From Desulfobacterales bacterium (GTDB lineage Bacteria > Desulfobacterota > Desulfobacteria > Desulfobacterales > SURF-7), in NCBI GenBank assembly GCA_028277765.1, contig JANQFQ010000051.1, positions 51,849-115,848 on the forward strand: a DNA stretch of 64,000 nt, written 5' to 3'. Positions within the stretch are counted from its first letter, which is position 1, and the number at the start of each line of letters is the position of its first letter. The position numbers and the translations under genes were made by a program. Below the pieces are notes generated by a model, which did not search any database, had not been told where the DNA came from, and saw nothing but the letters and a program-made list of their open reading frames with translations. Positions 27,605-36,632 of this stretch are shown here, piece by piece.

Positions 27605-28726
27605 TTATTTTGCCCCAAAAAGCCTAGCCCATTTCAAGACAGCCCATTCCTTTAGAATAGTGGGTATCATCAATGGATTAAATAATATATTTATAGTTAA
27701 AAAACATTCATAAGTACAGAAACATTTATCCTTTTTAATTGCTATTCTAGCTTTTTCCGCATCATCATCATTCCACAATGTTTTAAAATCCATATCATAA
27801 TCACGCAGATTCCCAAGCTTCATATCCGTATGAAGCTCACAAGGATATACATCACCATTTGAGAATACAGTCGCACCCAAAAGTCCTGCGTAACACGGTA
27901 TCTGAAACTTGTTGGTCTGGACGATTTTAGTTATTATTCTGTGCCTGATAAGCCTTTTAGCATTGATAATGTCAGAAAAAGGGAAGGTATAGTATCCTTT
28001 CAGCACCCCGGTTTTTATCCCTTTTTCCATTTTATCGGCATATGCTTCATATTGTTTGATGTCAAAAAATTTTGAAGCACAATCCCTGGGTTTGTCTCTT
28101 GTAAGAAGCGTGAAAATATTGCCAGCTTTCAGTTCTTTTGTAAAATAGTCGTAGTTCTCAGACAGATACTTATCATTATAAGACGAAACAGTGGTTTCAA
28201 TATTGACATTGAATTTTGGAAACGTTTTTTCAAGAGACTTCAGATGATGAAAGGTTTCCACCGCTTTATCAAAGAGGCCGGACACACCCCTTATGCCATC
28301 ATGAACCTCCTTAATGCCGTCAATGGATACATCAATACCAAAATCGAGTTCCGGGCATGAGGTTAAGATATCTTTTGTGGTTTGAATAATTTTTTCAGTG
28401 AAAAAACCGTTTGTAGGTACACCTATATTCCTTACCCGATTGTTTCTATAAAAAATCTTGATGATCTCACCCAGGTCGTCCCTGATAAACGGTTCTCCGC
28501 CGGTGGGAAGGAGAAACAGCAGCTGATCCATGCTAGTGCTCAACTTTTCGAACTCATCCAATGTCAGTTCAGAACCTTTGTCCGGCTGGTGAACACCATC
28601 AGCAAGGAGGCAGTGTTTGCATTTGGCATTACATCTGTCTGTAACAAACAAGACCAGATATAGTGGTGATGAGCCTTTTTTGAAAAAAAGCGTTTTACCG
28701 AATTTAAAATAGTCTGTAATGCTCAT
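27605..28726 (-). CDS. Radical SAM protein with SPASM-like C-terminal cysteines
   Basis: 373 aa. The 4Fe-4S SAM motif is CNAKCKHC (about 33-40), followed by GGEPFIRDDLGEII and DVSIDGIKEVHDGIRG, typical of the radical SAM/SPASM enzymes that work on peptides or sugars. C-terminal cysteines (CYAGLLGATVFSNGDVYPCELH and CFCTYEC) are the SPASM-type auxiliary-cluster ligands, including the GDVYPC turn. It lies between a GT2 gene and an SGNH hydrolase gene, so modification of a surface glycan or of an exported product is plausible. No precursor peptide was seen next to it. Confidence 0.88.
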   Translation of the reverse strand: MSITDYFKFGKTLFFKKGSSPLYLVLFVTDRCNAKCKHCLLADGVHQPDKGSELTLDEFEKLSTSMDQLLFLLPTGGEPFIRDDLGEIIKIFYRNNRVRNIGVPTNGFFTEKIIQTTKDILTSCPELDFGIDVSIDGIKEVHDGIRGVSGLFDKAVETFHHLKSLEKTFPKFNVNIETTVSSYNDKYLSENYDYFTKELKAGNIFTLLTRDKPRDCASKFFDIKQYEAYADKMEKGIKTGVLKGYYTFPFSDIINAKRLIRHRIITKIVQTNKFQIPCYAGLLGATVFSNGDVYPCELHTDMKLGNLRDYDMDFKTLWNDDDAEKARIAIKKDKCFCTYECFLTINILFNPLMIPTILKEWAVLKWARLFGAK

Positions 28727-28761
28727 GCTTCAATCCTGACGATCATCCATCCTCCCAGGTT

Positions 28762-29766
28762 TTATCCATGGGCCGGGAGTAGCTGGTTCTCTATAAAATA
28801 ATCATAAATTAAATCAGAGAAAACCTTGTTCGCTCTTGTATTGGGATGTGTATCATATATTTCATAATCACTGAAATCCTTGTTCTTAAATTCAGGGCAA
28901 ACATCTAAAAAATACAAACTGTTTCCTGTTATCATCTTTTCAGCTGTGGGATTAATAAAAGGTCTTGTTGCGAGATGCACCACAACAACAGGTATCTTTT
29001 TAGCAAGGCAGTATTCGCCTATTTGTGAAAAATTTTTTTTCATATATGCTTTTTCTTCATTTGTAACATTTACAAAGAAGTTTGATTTTTTATTCCGTGG
29101 CGGGCTGCTGTCATTACGGAATGTGTGCCACATCAGTGCAAGTTTAAACAATACAAGTGAATTATGTCCAGGCGTTGTCCGCTCCTTGATAACAAAAGGC
29201 GTTTTGAACCGGTCATCCGCTATTACTTTATAATCGTTTCTTGCACAGAAGCCGATTAGAATCATGTCCGGGTCATATTTCGAAGCCTTGTGCTTAATGA
29301 CGCCAAGATACTGGCGCAACTGATACCCGCCAACACCAAAATTTATTACTTCATAGGATATTTTTTTCTGTTCCCTGTTAAGTCTTTCCTCGAGCAGTGT
29401 GTGAAACGCGTCTTCAATTTCTATACCTGACGGCATTGTATAGGAATCACCCACCACTGCAATTCTGAATACGCTCTCCAGTTTTTTGAATGTATACGCC
29501 TTATCCCTTAATCCATACGCATTTGTTTTAAACCGGACGAGTTTAAAAAATGTGTCCAGATTCGGTTTCAGTTCATAGATTACTTCCGGATCTGCAGACG
29601 GCTTAAGCATGCCTGACAGCCCAATGCTGTGAGTACTGTTTACCTTCTTAATTGAAAGCCCGTCAATCCCAAACAAAAAACAGCGATATGCGAATTCAAG
29701 GATGAAAAAGCATATCACTGAAACAAGTAAAAACAGGAAACAAGTTTTAATCTTTTCTCTCATCAA
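28762..29766 (-). CDS. Membrane-anchored SGNH/GDSL hydrolase-like protein
   Basis: 334 aa with an N-terminal membrane helix (about 6-26, FLFLLVSVICFFILEFAYRCF). The SGNH blocks are visible: AVVGDSYTMPSG (catalytic Ser), GVGGYQLRQYLG (Gly block), GFCARNDYKV (Asn block) and YDTHPNTRANKVFSD (Asp/His). The family commonly adds or removes acetyl or acyl groups on exported polysaccharides, here outside the cytoplasmic membrane. It overlaps the pcm stop by 4 bp. Confidence 0.85.
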   Translation of the reverse strand: MMREKIKTCFLFLLVSVICFFILEFAYRCFLFGIDGLSIKKVNSTHSIGLSGMLKPSADPEVIYELKPNLDTFFKLVRFKTNAYGLRDKAYTFKKLESVFRIAVVGDSYTMPSGIEIEDAFHTLLEERLNREQKKISYEVINFGVGGYQLRQYLGVIKHKASKYDPDMILIGFCARNDYKVIADDRFKTPFVIKERTTPGHNSLVLFKLALMWHTFRNDSSPPRNKKSNFFVNVTNEEKAYMKKNFSQIGEYCLAKKIPVVVVHLATRPFINPTAEKMITGNSLYFLDVCPEFKNKDFSDYEIYDTHPNTRANKVFSDLIYDYFIENQLLPAHG

Positions 29767-30497
29767 TATGTCTTGCCCTGGCCATTAATCATCGGAACAA
29801 ACCGGACAGGAATAATCCTTTTTTTCTTTATCTTCCCCTTTTTTTTGGTTAAAAGAACAAGCTCTTGTGCGTATTTCGCTCCCACGGGGATAATCATTTT
29901 CCCCCCTTCTGCAAGCTGATCCTGCAGTGGCTGGGGAATATGCGTCGGCGCGCAGGTGACGATAATCGCGTCAAATGGGCTGTGCTCTTTCCACCCCAGA
30001 TAACCGTCTCCTATGCGGACATGGACATTTTTATAATCAAGCTTTGTAAGAAGCGCCTCAGACCGTTTGCCAAGAGATTCAAAAATTTCTATGGTATACA
30101 CCTCTTTGCAAACCTCTGCCAGAACAGCCGCCTGATAGCCTGAACCAGTACCAATTTCAAGAATCCGCGTGTTCTTATCTGGTTTTAAGGTTTCTGTCAT
30201 TAGGGCGACAATATACGGCTGTGATATGGTTTGATCTTTTCCGATTGGCAGAGGAAAATCACCATAAGCCATACTCTCATAACGCTTTGGCACAAAAAGA
30301 TGCCGCTCAACCTTCCTCAACGCGTTTAAAACATTTTTGTCCTTTATCCCCCTTGCCTCGATCTGCTCCTGAACCATGTTCTCTCGCATCAAATCAAGAA
30401 GTTCTGGGGTTTCATTGCCGGCCATGGTTTTAGTGATATGGATAACAATAAACAGAAGAGACAAAAAAACCGAGTATTTTAAAATCGTTTTTTTCAT
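29763..30497 (-). CDS. pcm: Protein-L-isoaspartate O-methyltransferase, exported form
   Basis: 244 aa. Catalytic region: FVPKRYESMAYGDFPLPIGKDQTISQPYIVALM, the SAM-binding ILEIGTGSGYQAAVLAEVC and the acidic IEIFESLG. It repairs isoaspartyl residues in aged proteins. The N-terminus is a clear signal peptide (KYSVFLSLLFIVIHITKTMAG), so this version is predicted to be periplasmic or membrane tethered, unlike cytosolic Pcm, where no SAM supply is known. That is unusual, although exported Pcm forms exist in databases of deltaproteobacteria to my recollection. First gene of the downstream group after a palindromic element. Confidence 0.92.
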   Translation of the reverse strand: MKKTILKYSVFLSLLFIVIHITKTMAGNETPELLDLMRENMVQEQIEARGIKDKNVLNALRKVERHLFVPKRYESMAYGDFPLPIGKDQTISQPYIVALMTETLKPDKNTRILEIGTGSGYQAAVLAEVCKEVYTIEIFESLGKRSEALLTKLDYKNVHVRIGDGYLGWKEHSPFDAIIVTCAPTHIPQPLQDQLAEGGKMIIPVGAKYAQELVLLTKKKGKIKKKRIIPVRFVPMINGQGKTY

Positions 30498-30518
30498 TAT
30501 TTTTTCCTGTTAACTAAA

Positions 30519-30628
30519 CCCTAACGTTGCATAAAAATTTGACCTAAAACCTTAAAACTCACTTCATATCATTTTGTAATGACCCAATCTAAAACGTTTT
30601 GAACTCAAATTTTTATGCAACGTTAGGG
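30519..30628. repeat. 110-bp MITE-like element with perfect 24-bp inverted termini
   Basis: The arms at 30519-30542 (CCCTAACGTTGCATAAAAAT...) and 30605-30628 (...ATTTTTATGCAACGTTAGGG) are perfectly complementary over 24 bp, around a 62-nt AT-rich centre without coding potential. It fills the gap between the Nudix and pcm genes, which run in the same direction. No clear target duplication was found at the edges. It could also act as a terminator-like hairpin. Confidence 0.8.
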
Positions 30629-30650
30629 CAAAGAATTCAATATACATGGA

Positions 30651-31130
30651 TTACCAGAAGTACGCTTTGGTGTTATCATGCACGGCGTCATCCCGTAACA
30701 GGTCCCAGACCGTGTACCACTTAAAGCCCCGGTGCTGGTCATCTGGCAAGTCTCCGATATCCCCATCAAGATCAATTTCATGTGCCAGCACAATGTAGTG
30801 GGTGGAAAAATCAGAACTGCCGGTAAAGTTTGTTTTATAAAAATGTTCAAAAACACCTTTAAACCGGGCTGAATCCCTGGTGATTTTCCTTCCAAGCTCA
30901 TTAAAGGTAACCCGTAAAAATGCCTGTGAAAGGGGTTCATCTTTCTGAACAGCACCGCCCGGTACAAACCATGTGTTCTTTGCCGGTTCATTCTTCCTGA
31001 GGCCGAGAAGCACCTTATCCTCTGAGTTTCTGACAATCAGATCTATGGAAACCAGCGGCGCGTATCTCACTACCTGTATAAAGTCATCGTCTTTTTGTTT
31101 CAATGAATCTGTTTTAATTATTGTGTCCAT
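30651..31130 (-). CDS. gmm: GDP-mannose mannosyl hydrolase-like Nudix protein
   Basis: 159 aa. The Nudix box reads PGGAVQKDEPLSQAFLRVTF and then NELG: it has the altered RxT...E form found in GDP-mannose mannosyl hydrolases rather than the standard REUXEEXGU, and the PLVSIDLIVRN and WFVPGG segments fit. The enzyme cleaves GDP-mannose or GDP-glucose to the sugar and GDP and so regulates donor supply for glycan synthesis. This fits the neighbouring glycosyltransferases. Confidence 0.88.
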   Translation of the reverse strand: MDTIIKTDSLKQKDDDFIQVVRYAPLVSIDLIVRNSEDKVLLGLRKNEPAKNTWFVPGGAVQKDEPLSQAFLRVTFNELGRKITRDSARFKGVFEHFYKTNFTGSSDFSTHYIVLAHEIDLDGDIGDLPDDQHRGFKWYTVWDLLRDDAVHDNTKAYFW

Positions 31131-31141
31131 AATTGTTTTGC

Positions 31142-31765
31142 CTATTCGCGCTTCTCATACTCTCTGATAACAGCGGTTATGGATTTCGCCATCTTCTTGT
31201 ATCCCTTTGCGTTCGGGTGTACATGGTCGCTTTTCAGACTCTTGCTCGACACAATCTCCTGCAGCGCTTTCCCTTCATAAGGAAGCCTGTATTCTCTTGC
31301 TATTTTACTATACAATTTTGCTGGTTTCAGGCTTATGCCAAATTCAGGCACACCGACAATGACGATATCCGCACCGCTCTCTTTGATTAATTCAATCATG
31401 GAATTAATGTTCGCAGAAAGCTTATCCATGTTCTTCCTCCGTAGGATATCGTTGCCGCCATGACAGAGGATAACCAGATCAGGTTCATGTTCATCAAGAA
31501 GATCCGGCAGGCGTGCGAGTCCTTCTTGTGATAGTTCACCTGGTACACCGCTGTTGATCACCTCACAATCAAGCATCTCCCCTAGCAGCACTGGATAGGA
31601 ATTGTCGCTGGTCGTCCCGGTACCCCATGTAAGACTGTTGCCAAAAGCAAGGATAACCGTATCCTCTGTGACCGGCTCTATCTGCGGATGCTCACCACAT
31701 CCAATAGTGCTTAGTAACATTAACAATAAATATATGCCCGGCAGATAGTTATTACTTTTTTTCAT
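31142..31765 (-). CDS. TesA-like SGNH esterase lipoprotein
   Basis: 207 aa. Lipoprotein signal peptide (LLLMLLSTIGC, Cys about 23). SGNH blocks: AFGNSLTWGTG (Asn replaces the Asp of GDSL, which is common in this group), NSGVPGELSQEGLARLP, LCHGGNDILRR and DHVHPNAKGY (Asp-His pair). TesA/arylesterase-type enzymes hydrolyse thioesters or esters; the cell-envelope location suggests a detoxifying or lipid-trimming role. It ends 11 bp before the Nudix gene starts. Confidence 0.9.
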   Translation of the reverse strand: MKKSNNYLPGIYLLLMLLSTIGCGEHPQIEPVTEDTVILAFGNSLTWGTGTTSDNSYPVLLGEMLDCEVINSGVPGELSQEGLARLPDLLDEHEPDLVILCHGGNDILRRKNMDKLSANINSMIELIKESGADIVIVGVPEFGISLKPAKLYSKIAREYRLPYEGKALQEIVSSKSLKSDHVHPNAKGYKKMAKSITAVIREYEKRE

Positions 31766-31775
31766 GTTGCTATAC

Positions 31776-32594
31776 CTAACCAGGATGTCTCCCTGTAAAT
31801 TCGTCCATTGTTTTATTGATGCCTAAGAAATCGGCGATTGCGTCAAGAATCGGTACTGGCAAAAGCTTACATAAAAAAACAGAATAAATAAACAAAGGCA
31901 TTATCAGCCTGCGACGATTTTTCTGGATGGCGCGGATAATTTTGTCCGCAACCTTATCCTCTTTAAGAATCGGAAGGAGCAGGGAGAAACGTGTCTTAAC
32001 ACCTTCAAACATACCAGTGTCAATATAAAACGGGCAGACAACCGTTGTCCGAATACTTATATTCTGTCGTCTTAATTCAAGACGCAAAGATTCATCAAAA
32101 CCAATTGCAGCATACTTGGAAGCGGTATAATCCGTAAGTTTAGCCGTCCCCATAAGCCCAGCTGCTGAAGCGATCGTTACAACATGACCGCTGTTTTGCG
32201 TAATCATCCCTGGAAGGAACGCCCGGGTCATCCAAAACAGAGCCAGAGTGTTTACATCAAAGGTCCGGATAATCTCTTCATCTTTTGCATCCAGAATTGT
32301 TTTGCCGGACACTATACCCGCGTTGTTGATCAGGATATCAATATTCCCATGCTCAACAAGAACCTTTTCAGCAGTAGCATGAATCGCCTTCCGGTCTGAA
32401 ATATCACAAACATAAGCAGAGACTTGGCCCCCTTTGTTTCCCAAATCCGCGCATGTCTTGTCCAGGTTTTCCTGATCTATATCCCACAAAATCAGGCGTC
32501 CGCCAAGTCCAGCCGCCTTCTCAGCCACCCGTCTTCCTATACCGCTGGCCGCTCCTGTGATCAGTACATTCCTGTTTTTAAAGTCAGTCATCAA
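31776..32594 (-). CDS. Short-chain dehydrogenase/reductase
   Basis: 272 aa classical SDR: cofactor motif TGAASGIGRRVAEKA, NNAG, catalytic Ser in TIASAAGLMG and YTASKYAAIGF (YxxxK). Arg preference in RLILWDIDQENLD suggests NAD (Asp at the end of beta-2). A hydrophobic C-terminal segment (LIMPLFIYSVFLCKLLPVPILD) resembles membrane-associated SDRs acting on lipids or retinol-like compounds. Substrate unknown. It is 10 bp upstream of the lipoprotein esterase, in one transcription unit. Confidence 0.92.
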   Translation of the reverse strand: MMTDFKNRNVLITGAASGIGRRVAEKAAGLGGRLILWDIDQENLDKTCADLGNKGGQVSAYVCDISDRKAIHATAEKVLVEHGNIDILINNAGIVSGKTILDAKDEEIIRTFDVNTLALFWMTRAFLPGMITQNSGHVVTIASAAGLMGTAKLTDYTASKYAAIGFDESLRLELRRQNISIRTTVVCPFYIDTGMFEGVKTRFSLLLPILKEDKVADKIIRAIQKNRRRLIMPLFIYSVFLCKLLPVPILDAIADFLGINKTMDEFTGRHPG

Positions 32595-32638
32595 TAAACC
32601 TTACTAACGATGTGTTATTCCAGGCTGTAAAAACATAT

Positions 32639-32662
32639 TCACCACGAAGCACATGAAGAAAT
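32639..32662. repeat. Single copy of the CACCACGAAG extragenic repeat
   Basis: TTCACCACGAAGCACATGAA, between hisC and the SDR gene. It is one half-unit of the repeat family described at 25.6, 52.4 and 61.4-61.6 kb; no inverted partner lies nearby. Confidence 0.6.
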
Positions 32663-32682
32663 ATTTTTTTCTCAGTCCTTTT

Positions 32683-33744
32683 TTATCCAGTATCTAGTTT
32701 TTTGATTTTCCCTAAAAGCGTCTCTACATCCTCCTGCTGTCCAATTGTAATCCTCACAAAATCTTTAATACCATCAATATCAAAATATCTCACCAGCAGG
32801 CCGTTCTTTTTAAGTGTAAGATATATCTCTTTTCCAGGGAGACCTTTTTTACGCATGAAAATAAAATTGGCTGTAGATGGCAGAACCTCCCACCCCAGGC
32901 TCTTCAGTTCAGAGGTCAGAAATTCCCTTGTCTTTATAATCTTCCCGTTAATCTTTTCATAATAGGCGCTGTCTTTAATAGCGACTTCACCGATCTTCTG
33001 TGTAAGGGTATCAACAGGGTAAGAATTAAATGAATCCTTTGCTGCGACAAGAGCATTAATAAGTTTTTCATCGCCTATGGCATAGCCGAGTCTTAGACCT
33101 GCAAGGGACATACTCTTTGAATAAGTCCGTGCCACAAGAAGGTTCTTAAACCTGCTTATAAGACCGATGGCGCTCTCTCCGCCAAAATCTATATATGCCT
33201 CGTCAATAACAACCACCCGGTCTTTTGGGTATTTTTTCATCAGCTGTTCAATCTTTTTAATTGGGAACAGAATCCCTGTAGGCGCGTTCGGGTTTGGAAA
33301 AATAATGCCGCAAGATGTTTCGTTCAGGAAACCTTCTGTGCTCAATGAATAATCATCGTTTAATTGTATCTTTTTATAGTCAATCCCGTAATAATCGCAA
33401 TAAACTGGATAAAAACTATAGGTGAACTCAGGAAACAGCAGTTTCCCCATGGCACTGTCAAAAAAAGCGTAAAACACAAACGAAAGCACTTCATCAGACC
33501 CGTTACCCACAAATACCTGTTCAACGTCAACATTGTGCGCCTTTGCAATGGTTTGGCAAAGTACTTTTGACTGGGGATCTGGATAAAGCCTCAGCCTTTC
33601 AATACTGAAATCCCTTAACAGATCCCTTATCTCCGGACTTGGCGGATATGGATTTTCATTTGTGTTGAGCTTAATATATGTTTTGTCCTGCGGCTGTTCC
33701 CCTGGAACATAAGGAGACAACCTTTTTAATCGTTCTGAAAACAT
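32683..33744 (-). CDS. hisC: Histidinol-phosphate aminotransferase
   Basis: 353 aa, fold-type I PLP enzyme. Start MFSERLKRLSPYVPGEQP, the LNTNENPYPPSP motif of HisC, VGNGSDEVLSFVF, FPNPNAPTG (Asn binding PLP), VIDEAYIDFGG, and the PLP lysine in ARTYSKSMSLAGLRLGYAIG (Lys about 209). It converts imidazole acetol-phosphate to histidinol phosphate in histidine synthesis. It stands alone without other his genes. GAGGAAAAA precedes the ATG. Confidence 0.96.
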   Translation of the reverse strand: MFSERLKRLSPYVPGEQPQDKTYIKLNTNENPYPPSPEIRDLLRDFSIERLRLYPDPQSKVLCQTIAKAHNVDVEQVFVGNGSDEVLSFVFYAFFDSAMGKLLFPEFTYSFYPVYCDYYGIDYKKIQLNDDYSLSTEGFLNETSCGIIFPNPNAPTGILFPIKKIEQLMKKYPKDRVVVIDEAYIDFGGESAIGLISRFKNLLVARTYSKSMSLAGLRLGYAIGDEKLINALVAAKDSFNSYPVDTLTQKIGEVAIKDSAYYEKINGKIIKTREFLTSELKSLGWEVLPSTANFIFMRKKGLPGKEIYLTLKKNGLLVRYFDIDGIKDFVRITIGQQEDVETLLGKIKKLDTG

Positions 33745-33856
33745 TTTTTCCTCAATCTTATTTAATAACCATTTCTATTCATTAATACTTCTAAGTGTAC
33801 AGGTATTCAACAAAAATCCATCAAATCCGCGTCATCCGTGTGATATTGCCTTTTAA

Positions 33857-34093
33857 TTATCCTTTCGCTATCGCGTCTTTCAGCATACTTTTCAGCCCAT
33901 CAAGGGTGCCTTTCCACATGGCATCCTCATCAACCATTATCGATACAATAACCTTTTCCTCAACACTCACTTCCATCACGATTTCATGGTCGCCGGGCTT
34001 GAACACGGCCTCGCCCCACCGTTCTGCTGGCAGGCCGATCGCTTCACAATCATAATCTGTCCTTGCCTCACTGGTCATTCTGATCTCACTCAT
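33857..34093 (-). CDS. Small conserved-looking hypothetical protein
   Basis: 78 aa, acidic, no signal peptide or membrane helix. The middle part (GEAVFKPGDHEIVMEVSVEEKVIVSIMVDEDAMWKG) is predicted beta-strand, and the end (TLDGLKSMLKDAIAKG) a helix. A good ribosome site (GGGAGAAATATT before ATG) supports translation, and the codon use fits neighbouring genes better than the opposite-strand frames. It is divergent from metF and upstream of hisC. Function unknown. Confidence 0.6.
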   Translation of the reverse strand: MSEIRMTSEARTDYDCEAIGLPAERWGEAVFKPGDHEIVMEVSVEEKVIVSIMVDEDAMWKGTLDGLKSMLKDAIAKG

Positions 34094-34276
34094 AATATTT
34101 CTCCCTATCTTTTAATTATTTTGTCCTTAATCATTTTGTCTTGTTTTGTCCAAACTATCTTGCCATAAATATATAAGAAATGCCATTTTTTTATCCAGGA
34201 TTTTTTGACTAAACTTCTTGACTATCTATCTGAAAAACCATATCAAAACCGAAAAACCTTAAAAAAGGATGATGAA

Positions 34277-35137
34277 ATGAAACTAATTGAAAAACTTGGA
34301 AAAGAGTTTGTTATCACAACTGAGATGGGCCCAGTAAAAGGTGCCCTATTCTCAGAATCGATTGATAAGGCCCGTGATTATCATGATATTGACGGTATTA
34401 ACATTCACGACTGCCCCATGGGAAGCCTGAGGATCAACGCTGTTGCCATGGCGAATCTTATCCAGGCTGAATTGGGCACGGAAACCATTCCTCATTTTAC
34501 CTGCAGGGACAGGAGTCTACTCGGAACCCAGGCAGACCTGTTGGGCGCCCATGCTCTTGGCATCAAACACATATTGGTTACAACCGGAGATCCGCCAAAA
34601 CACGGCCCATATCCGTCCAAGCCGGTGTATGATTACAACACATACGATTTGGTACGGTTAATTAAAAAAATGAACCAAGGGCTGGACTTCAATGACAAGG
34701 AGTACGGTGGGGACACTGAATTCAGCGTTGCCTGTACCGCCCTGCCAGCGGCCCGAGATCTGGACCGGGAAATCGAAAAAATGGAAAAAAAGATTAAAGC
34801 GGGCGCCGACTTTTTTCAGACCCAAGTGGTGTATGACGCGGAACAGACCATTGCATTTGCTGAAAAAGCAAAAACATTGGGCAAACCGGTTCTTGTGGGT
34901 ATCATGCCGCTGAAAAGTGTAAAAATGGCACAATACATGAAAGAAAAAGTCGATGGTATAGATGTGCCGGATGACATTATTGCCAGCATGGAAAAAGATG
35001 GCAAAACCGGGATCGAAATTGTATGCAGCGTTATTGATAATATTCATCAGCATGTTGACGGTATCCACATCATGGCCTTAGGTGATGTCAAGGGTACCAA
35101 CCAGATTGTAGAATTTACTAAAAAACTGACTGCATAA
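34277..35137 (+). CDS. metF: Methylenetetrahydrofolate reductase family protein (short MetF)
   Basis: 286 aa when started at the ATG at 34277, which has AAAGGATGATGAA before it. A longer frame from a TTG at 34205 has no ribosome site and adds non-conserved residues. Key features: FVITTEMGPVKG (N-terminal Glu), HFTCRDRSLLGTQADLLGAHALGIKHILVTTGDPPKHGPYP (FAD and folate binding), FFQTQVVYD and VGIMPLKSVK, ending IHIMALGDVKGTNQIVE. It reduces 5,10-methylene-THF to 5-methyl-THF. Such short MetF proteins occur in the methyl branch of the Wood-Ljungdahl pathway with MetV, but no metV-like gene is adjacent here. Confidence 0.93.
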   Translation: MKLIEKLGKEFVITTEMGPVKGALFSESIDKARDYHDIDGINIHDCPMGSLRINAVAMANLIQAELGTETIPHFTCRDRSLLGTQADLLGAHALGIKHILVTTGDPPKHGPYPSKPVYDYNTYDLVRLIKKMNQGLDFNDKEYGGDTEFSVACTALPAARDLDREIEKMEKKIKAGADFFQTQVVYDAEQTIAFAEKAKTLGKPVLVGIMPLKSVKMAQYMKEKVDGIDVPDDIIASMEKDGKTGIEIVCSVIDNIHQHVDGIHIMALGDVKGTNQIVEFTKKLTA

Positions 35138-35244
35138 GGATAATATATTGACCCGCGCAATATATATGCCTATTATAACTTCTATCTGCTTTGTGATAAA
35201 AGCAGCCCGGTCCTTTTGAACAATACAAATTTAACGAGGAAAAA

Positions 35245-35652
35245 ATGTCTGAATTTGAGGAAGAACTCAGCACAGCTGATAAAATTACTACCCTGATAAA
35301 CAGCATGTCAAAAAAAGACCTGATGGATCTGATTATCTCAATAGCACAGAGTATGCCTGAAGAAGAGCAGGTTGTCCTTTTACAAGACCTGTTATCAAGA
35401 TCCTTGAAAAGGGAAAACACACGGCACGAAGTATTTAAAAAAATAAGTTTTTCTTACAGAGGAGAAACACAAAGCGGCAACATACAAAATATCAGCACTA
35501 GTGGTCTTTTTATAGAAACAAACAAGGATTTTACTAAAGGAAGGGAAATAATGATGAAGATCCCTTTTCACAAGACTTCAAAAGAGATCCTTGTACGGGG
35601 CAAAATCGTCAGGATCACCCCACATGGCATTGGTGTACAATTTTCAAAATGA
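35245..35652 (+). CDS. PilZ domain protein
   Basis: 135 aa. An N-terminal helical part (about 1-50, many Glu/Asp/Met) precedes a PilZ domain (about 57-133): NTRHEVFKKISFSYRGE, NISTSGLFIET and RITPHGIGVQF. The NxSxxG motif is present, but the RxxxR arginine pair is reduced to R...K, so c-di-GMP binding is uncertain. The N-terminal helices may serve dimerisation. It is 107 bp after metF, and its 3' end overlaps the convergent SDR gene by 9 bp. Confidence 0.88.
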   Translation: MSEFEEELSTADKITTLINSMSKKDLMDLIISIAQSMPEEEQVVLLQDLLSRSLKRENTRHEVFKKISFSYRGETQSGNIQNISTSGLFIETNKDFTKGREIMMKIPFHKTSKEILVRGKIVRITPHGIGVQFSK

Positions 35653-36495
35653 TAGCCCTGTCATTTCACAGCTGATTTTCCACAGGCGTTCTGCAGCTTC
35701 ACCATCACAGGACACCTTTGATGATCGTACGATTTTTTTTCGTGTCAGGTATTTCCCTGAAACACCAGCCATATCATCTGAAGTCGCCGCCCAGATAACT
35801 GTTTCAGCCGCTTTTGCAGGGGGTTTCGCCACAACAGCAAGTAACTGAACAACAATCCTCGCAGACAACCCGTTATTTTTTGCAAGGCCGCTCCTGACAA
35901 AGCCTGGGTGGAGAACGTTGGCTGTTACACCAGAACCTTTAAGCCTGGCTGCCAGTTCATAGGTAAAATATACATTCGCAAGCTTGGACTGGCAGTAAGT
36001 ATTCCAGCCCATAAAAGGCCATTTACGTTTATACTGGAGATCCTCCCAGTTCAAGCCGCGTACCAGTCTGTGGGCGTCTGAGGCCACGCACACGACCCTG
36101 GCTGGTGTGCTTTTCTTCATTGTATCAATCAACAGGTTTGTCAGTAAAAAATAACTGAGATGGTTTAGCGCAAAGGTCCGTTCAAAACCGTCTTGAGTCT
36201 CTTCCCGTTTTACATAATAGGCGCCGGCATTATTGATAAGGACATGCAGCCTGTTGTGTATTGAAAGGAATTGTTCAGCAAGCTGTTTGACGCTTTCCGG
36301 TTGTTCTAAATCAGCAATGAGATAGTCGATCCTAGCGCTAGTGGATATCTTACGCAGATCTACTATTAGCTGTTCTGTTTTTCCTTGATTGCGTCCCGCT
36401 ACAACCAGGTTAGCACCTGTTTCAGCCAGCGCGTAAGCCGTGGCCCGTCCAAGACCGGATGTAGCACCGGTTATAAGACAGACTCTATTTTTCAT
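35644..36495 (-). CDS. Short-chain dehydrogenase, retinol dehydrogenase-like
   Basis: 283 aa. TGATSGLGRATAYALAETGANLVVAGRNQ has the Arg typical of NADP preference; LINNAGAYY, ALNHLSYFLLTNLL (RDH-type), VVCVASDAH (catalytic Ser) and YCQSKLANVYFT (YxxxK) follow. These long SDRs resemble RDH/WW-oxidoreductase-like enzymes; the natural substrate in bacteria is not known. Convergent with the PilZ gene. Confidence 0.92.
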   Translation of the reverse strand: MKNRVCLITGATSGLGRATAYALAETGANLVVAGRNQGKTEQLIVDLRKISTSARIDYLIADLEQPESVKQLAEQFLSIHNRLHVLINNAGAYYVKREETQDGFERTFALNHLSYFLLTNLLIDTMKKSTPARVVCVASDAHRLVRGLNWEDLQYKRKWPFMGWNTYCQSKLANVYFTYELAARLKGSGVTANVLHPGFVRSGLAKNNGLSARIVVQLLAVVAKPPAKAAETVIWAATSDDMAGVSGKYLTRKKIVRSSKVSCDGEAAERLWKISCEMTGLSF

Positions 36496-36632
36496 TGACT
36501 TTTCCTTATTTTAAAGATTGTTATTGGCATCATAACACTAGTGTTGGCATTTGATATAATTTGTTTAAATATTATTATAGTTTTCATCAATAAACAAAAA
36601 AAGTTTTACCCATTAATTATCAGGAGCTTACA

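Noticed and set aside
34205..34276. Upstream TTG extension of metF
   Set aside because: No ribosome site before it, residues not MetF-like, whereas AAAGGATGATGAA precedes the ATG at 34277.
34658..35068. Minus-strand frame of 136 codons opposite metF
   Set aside because: metF has unambiguous catalytic motifs; the opposite frame is rich in His/Phe as expected for a shadow.
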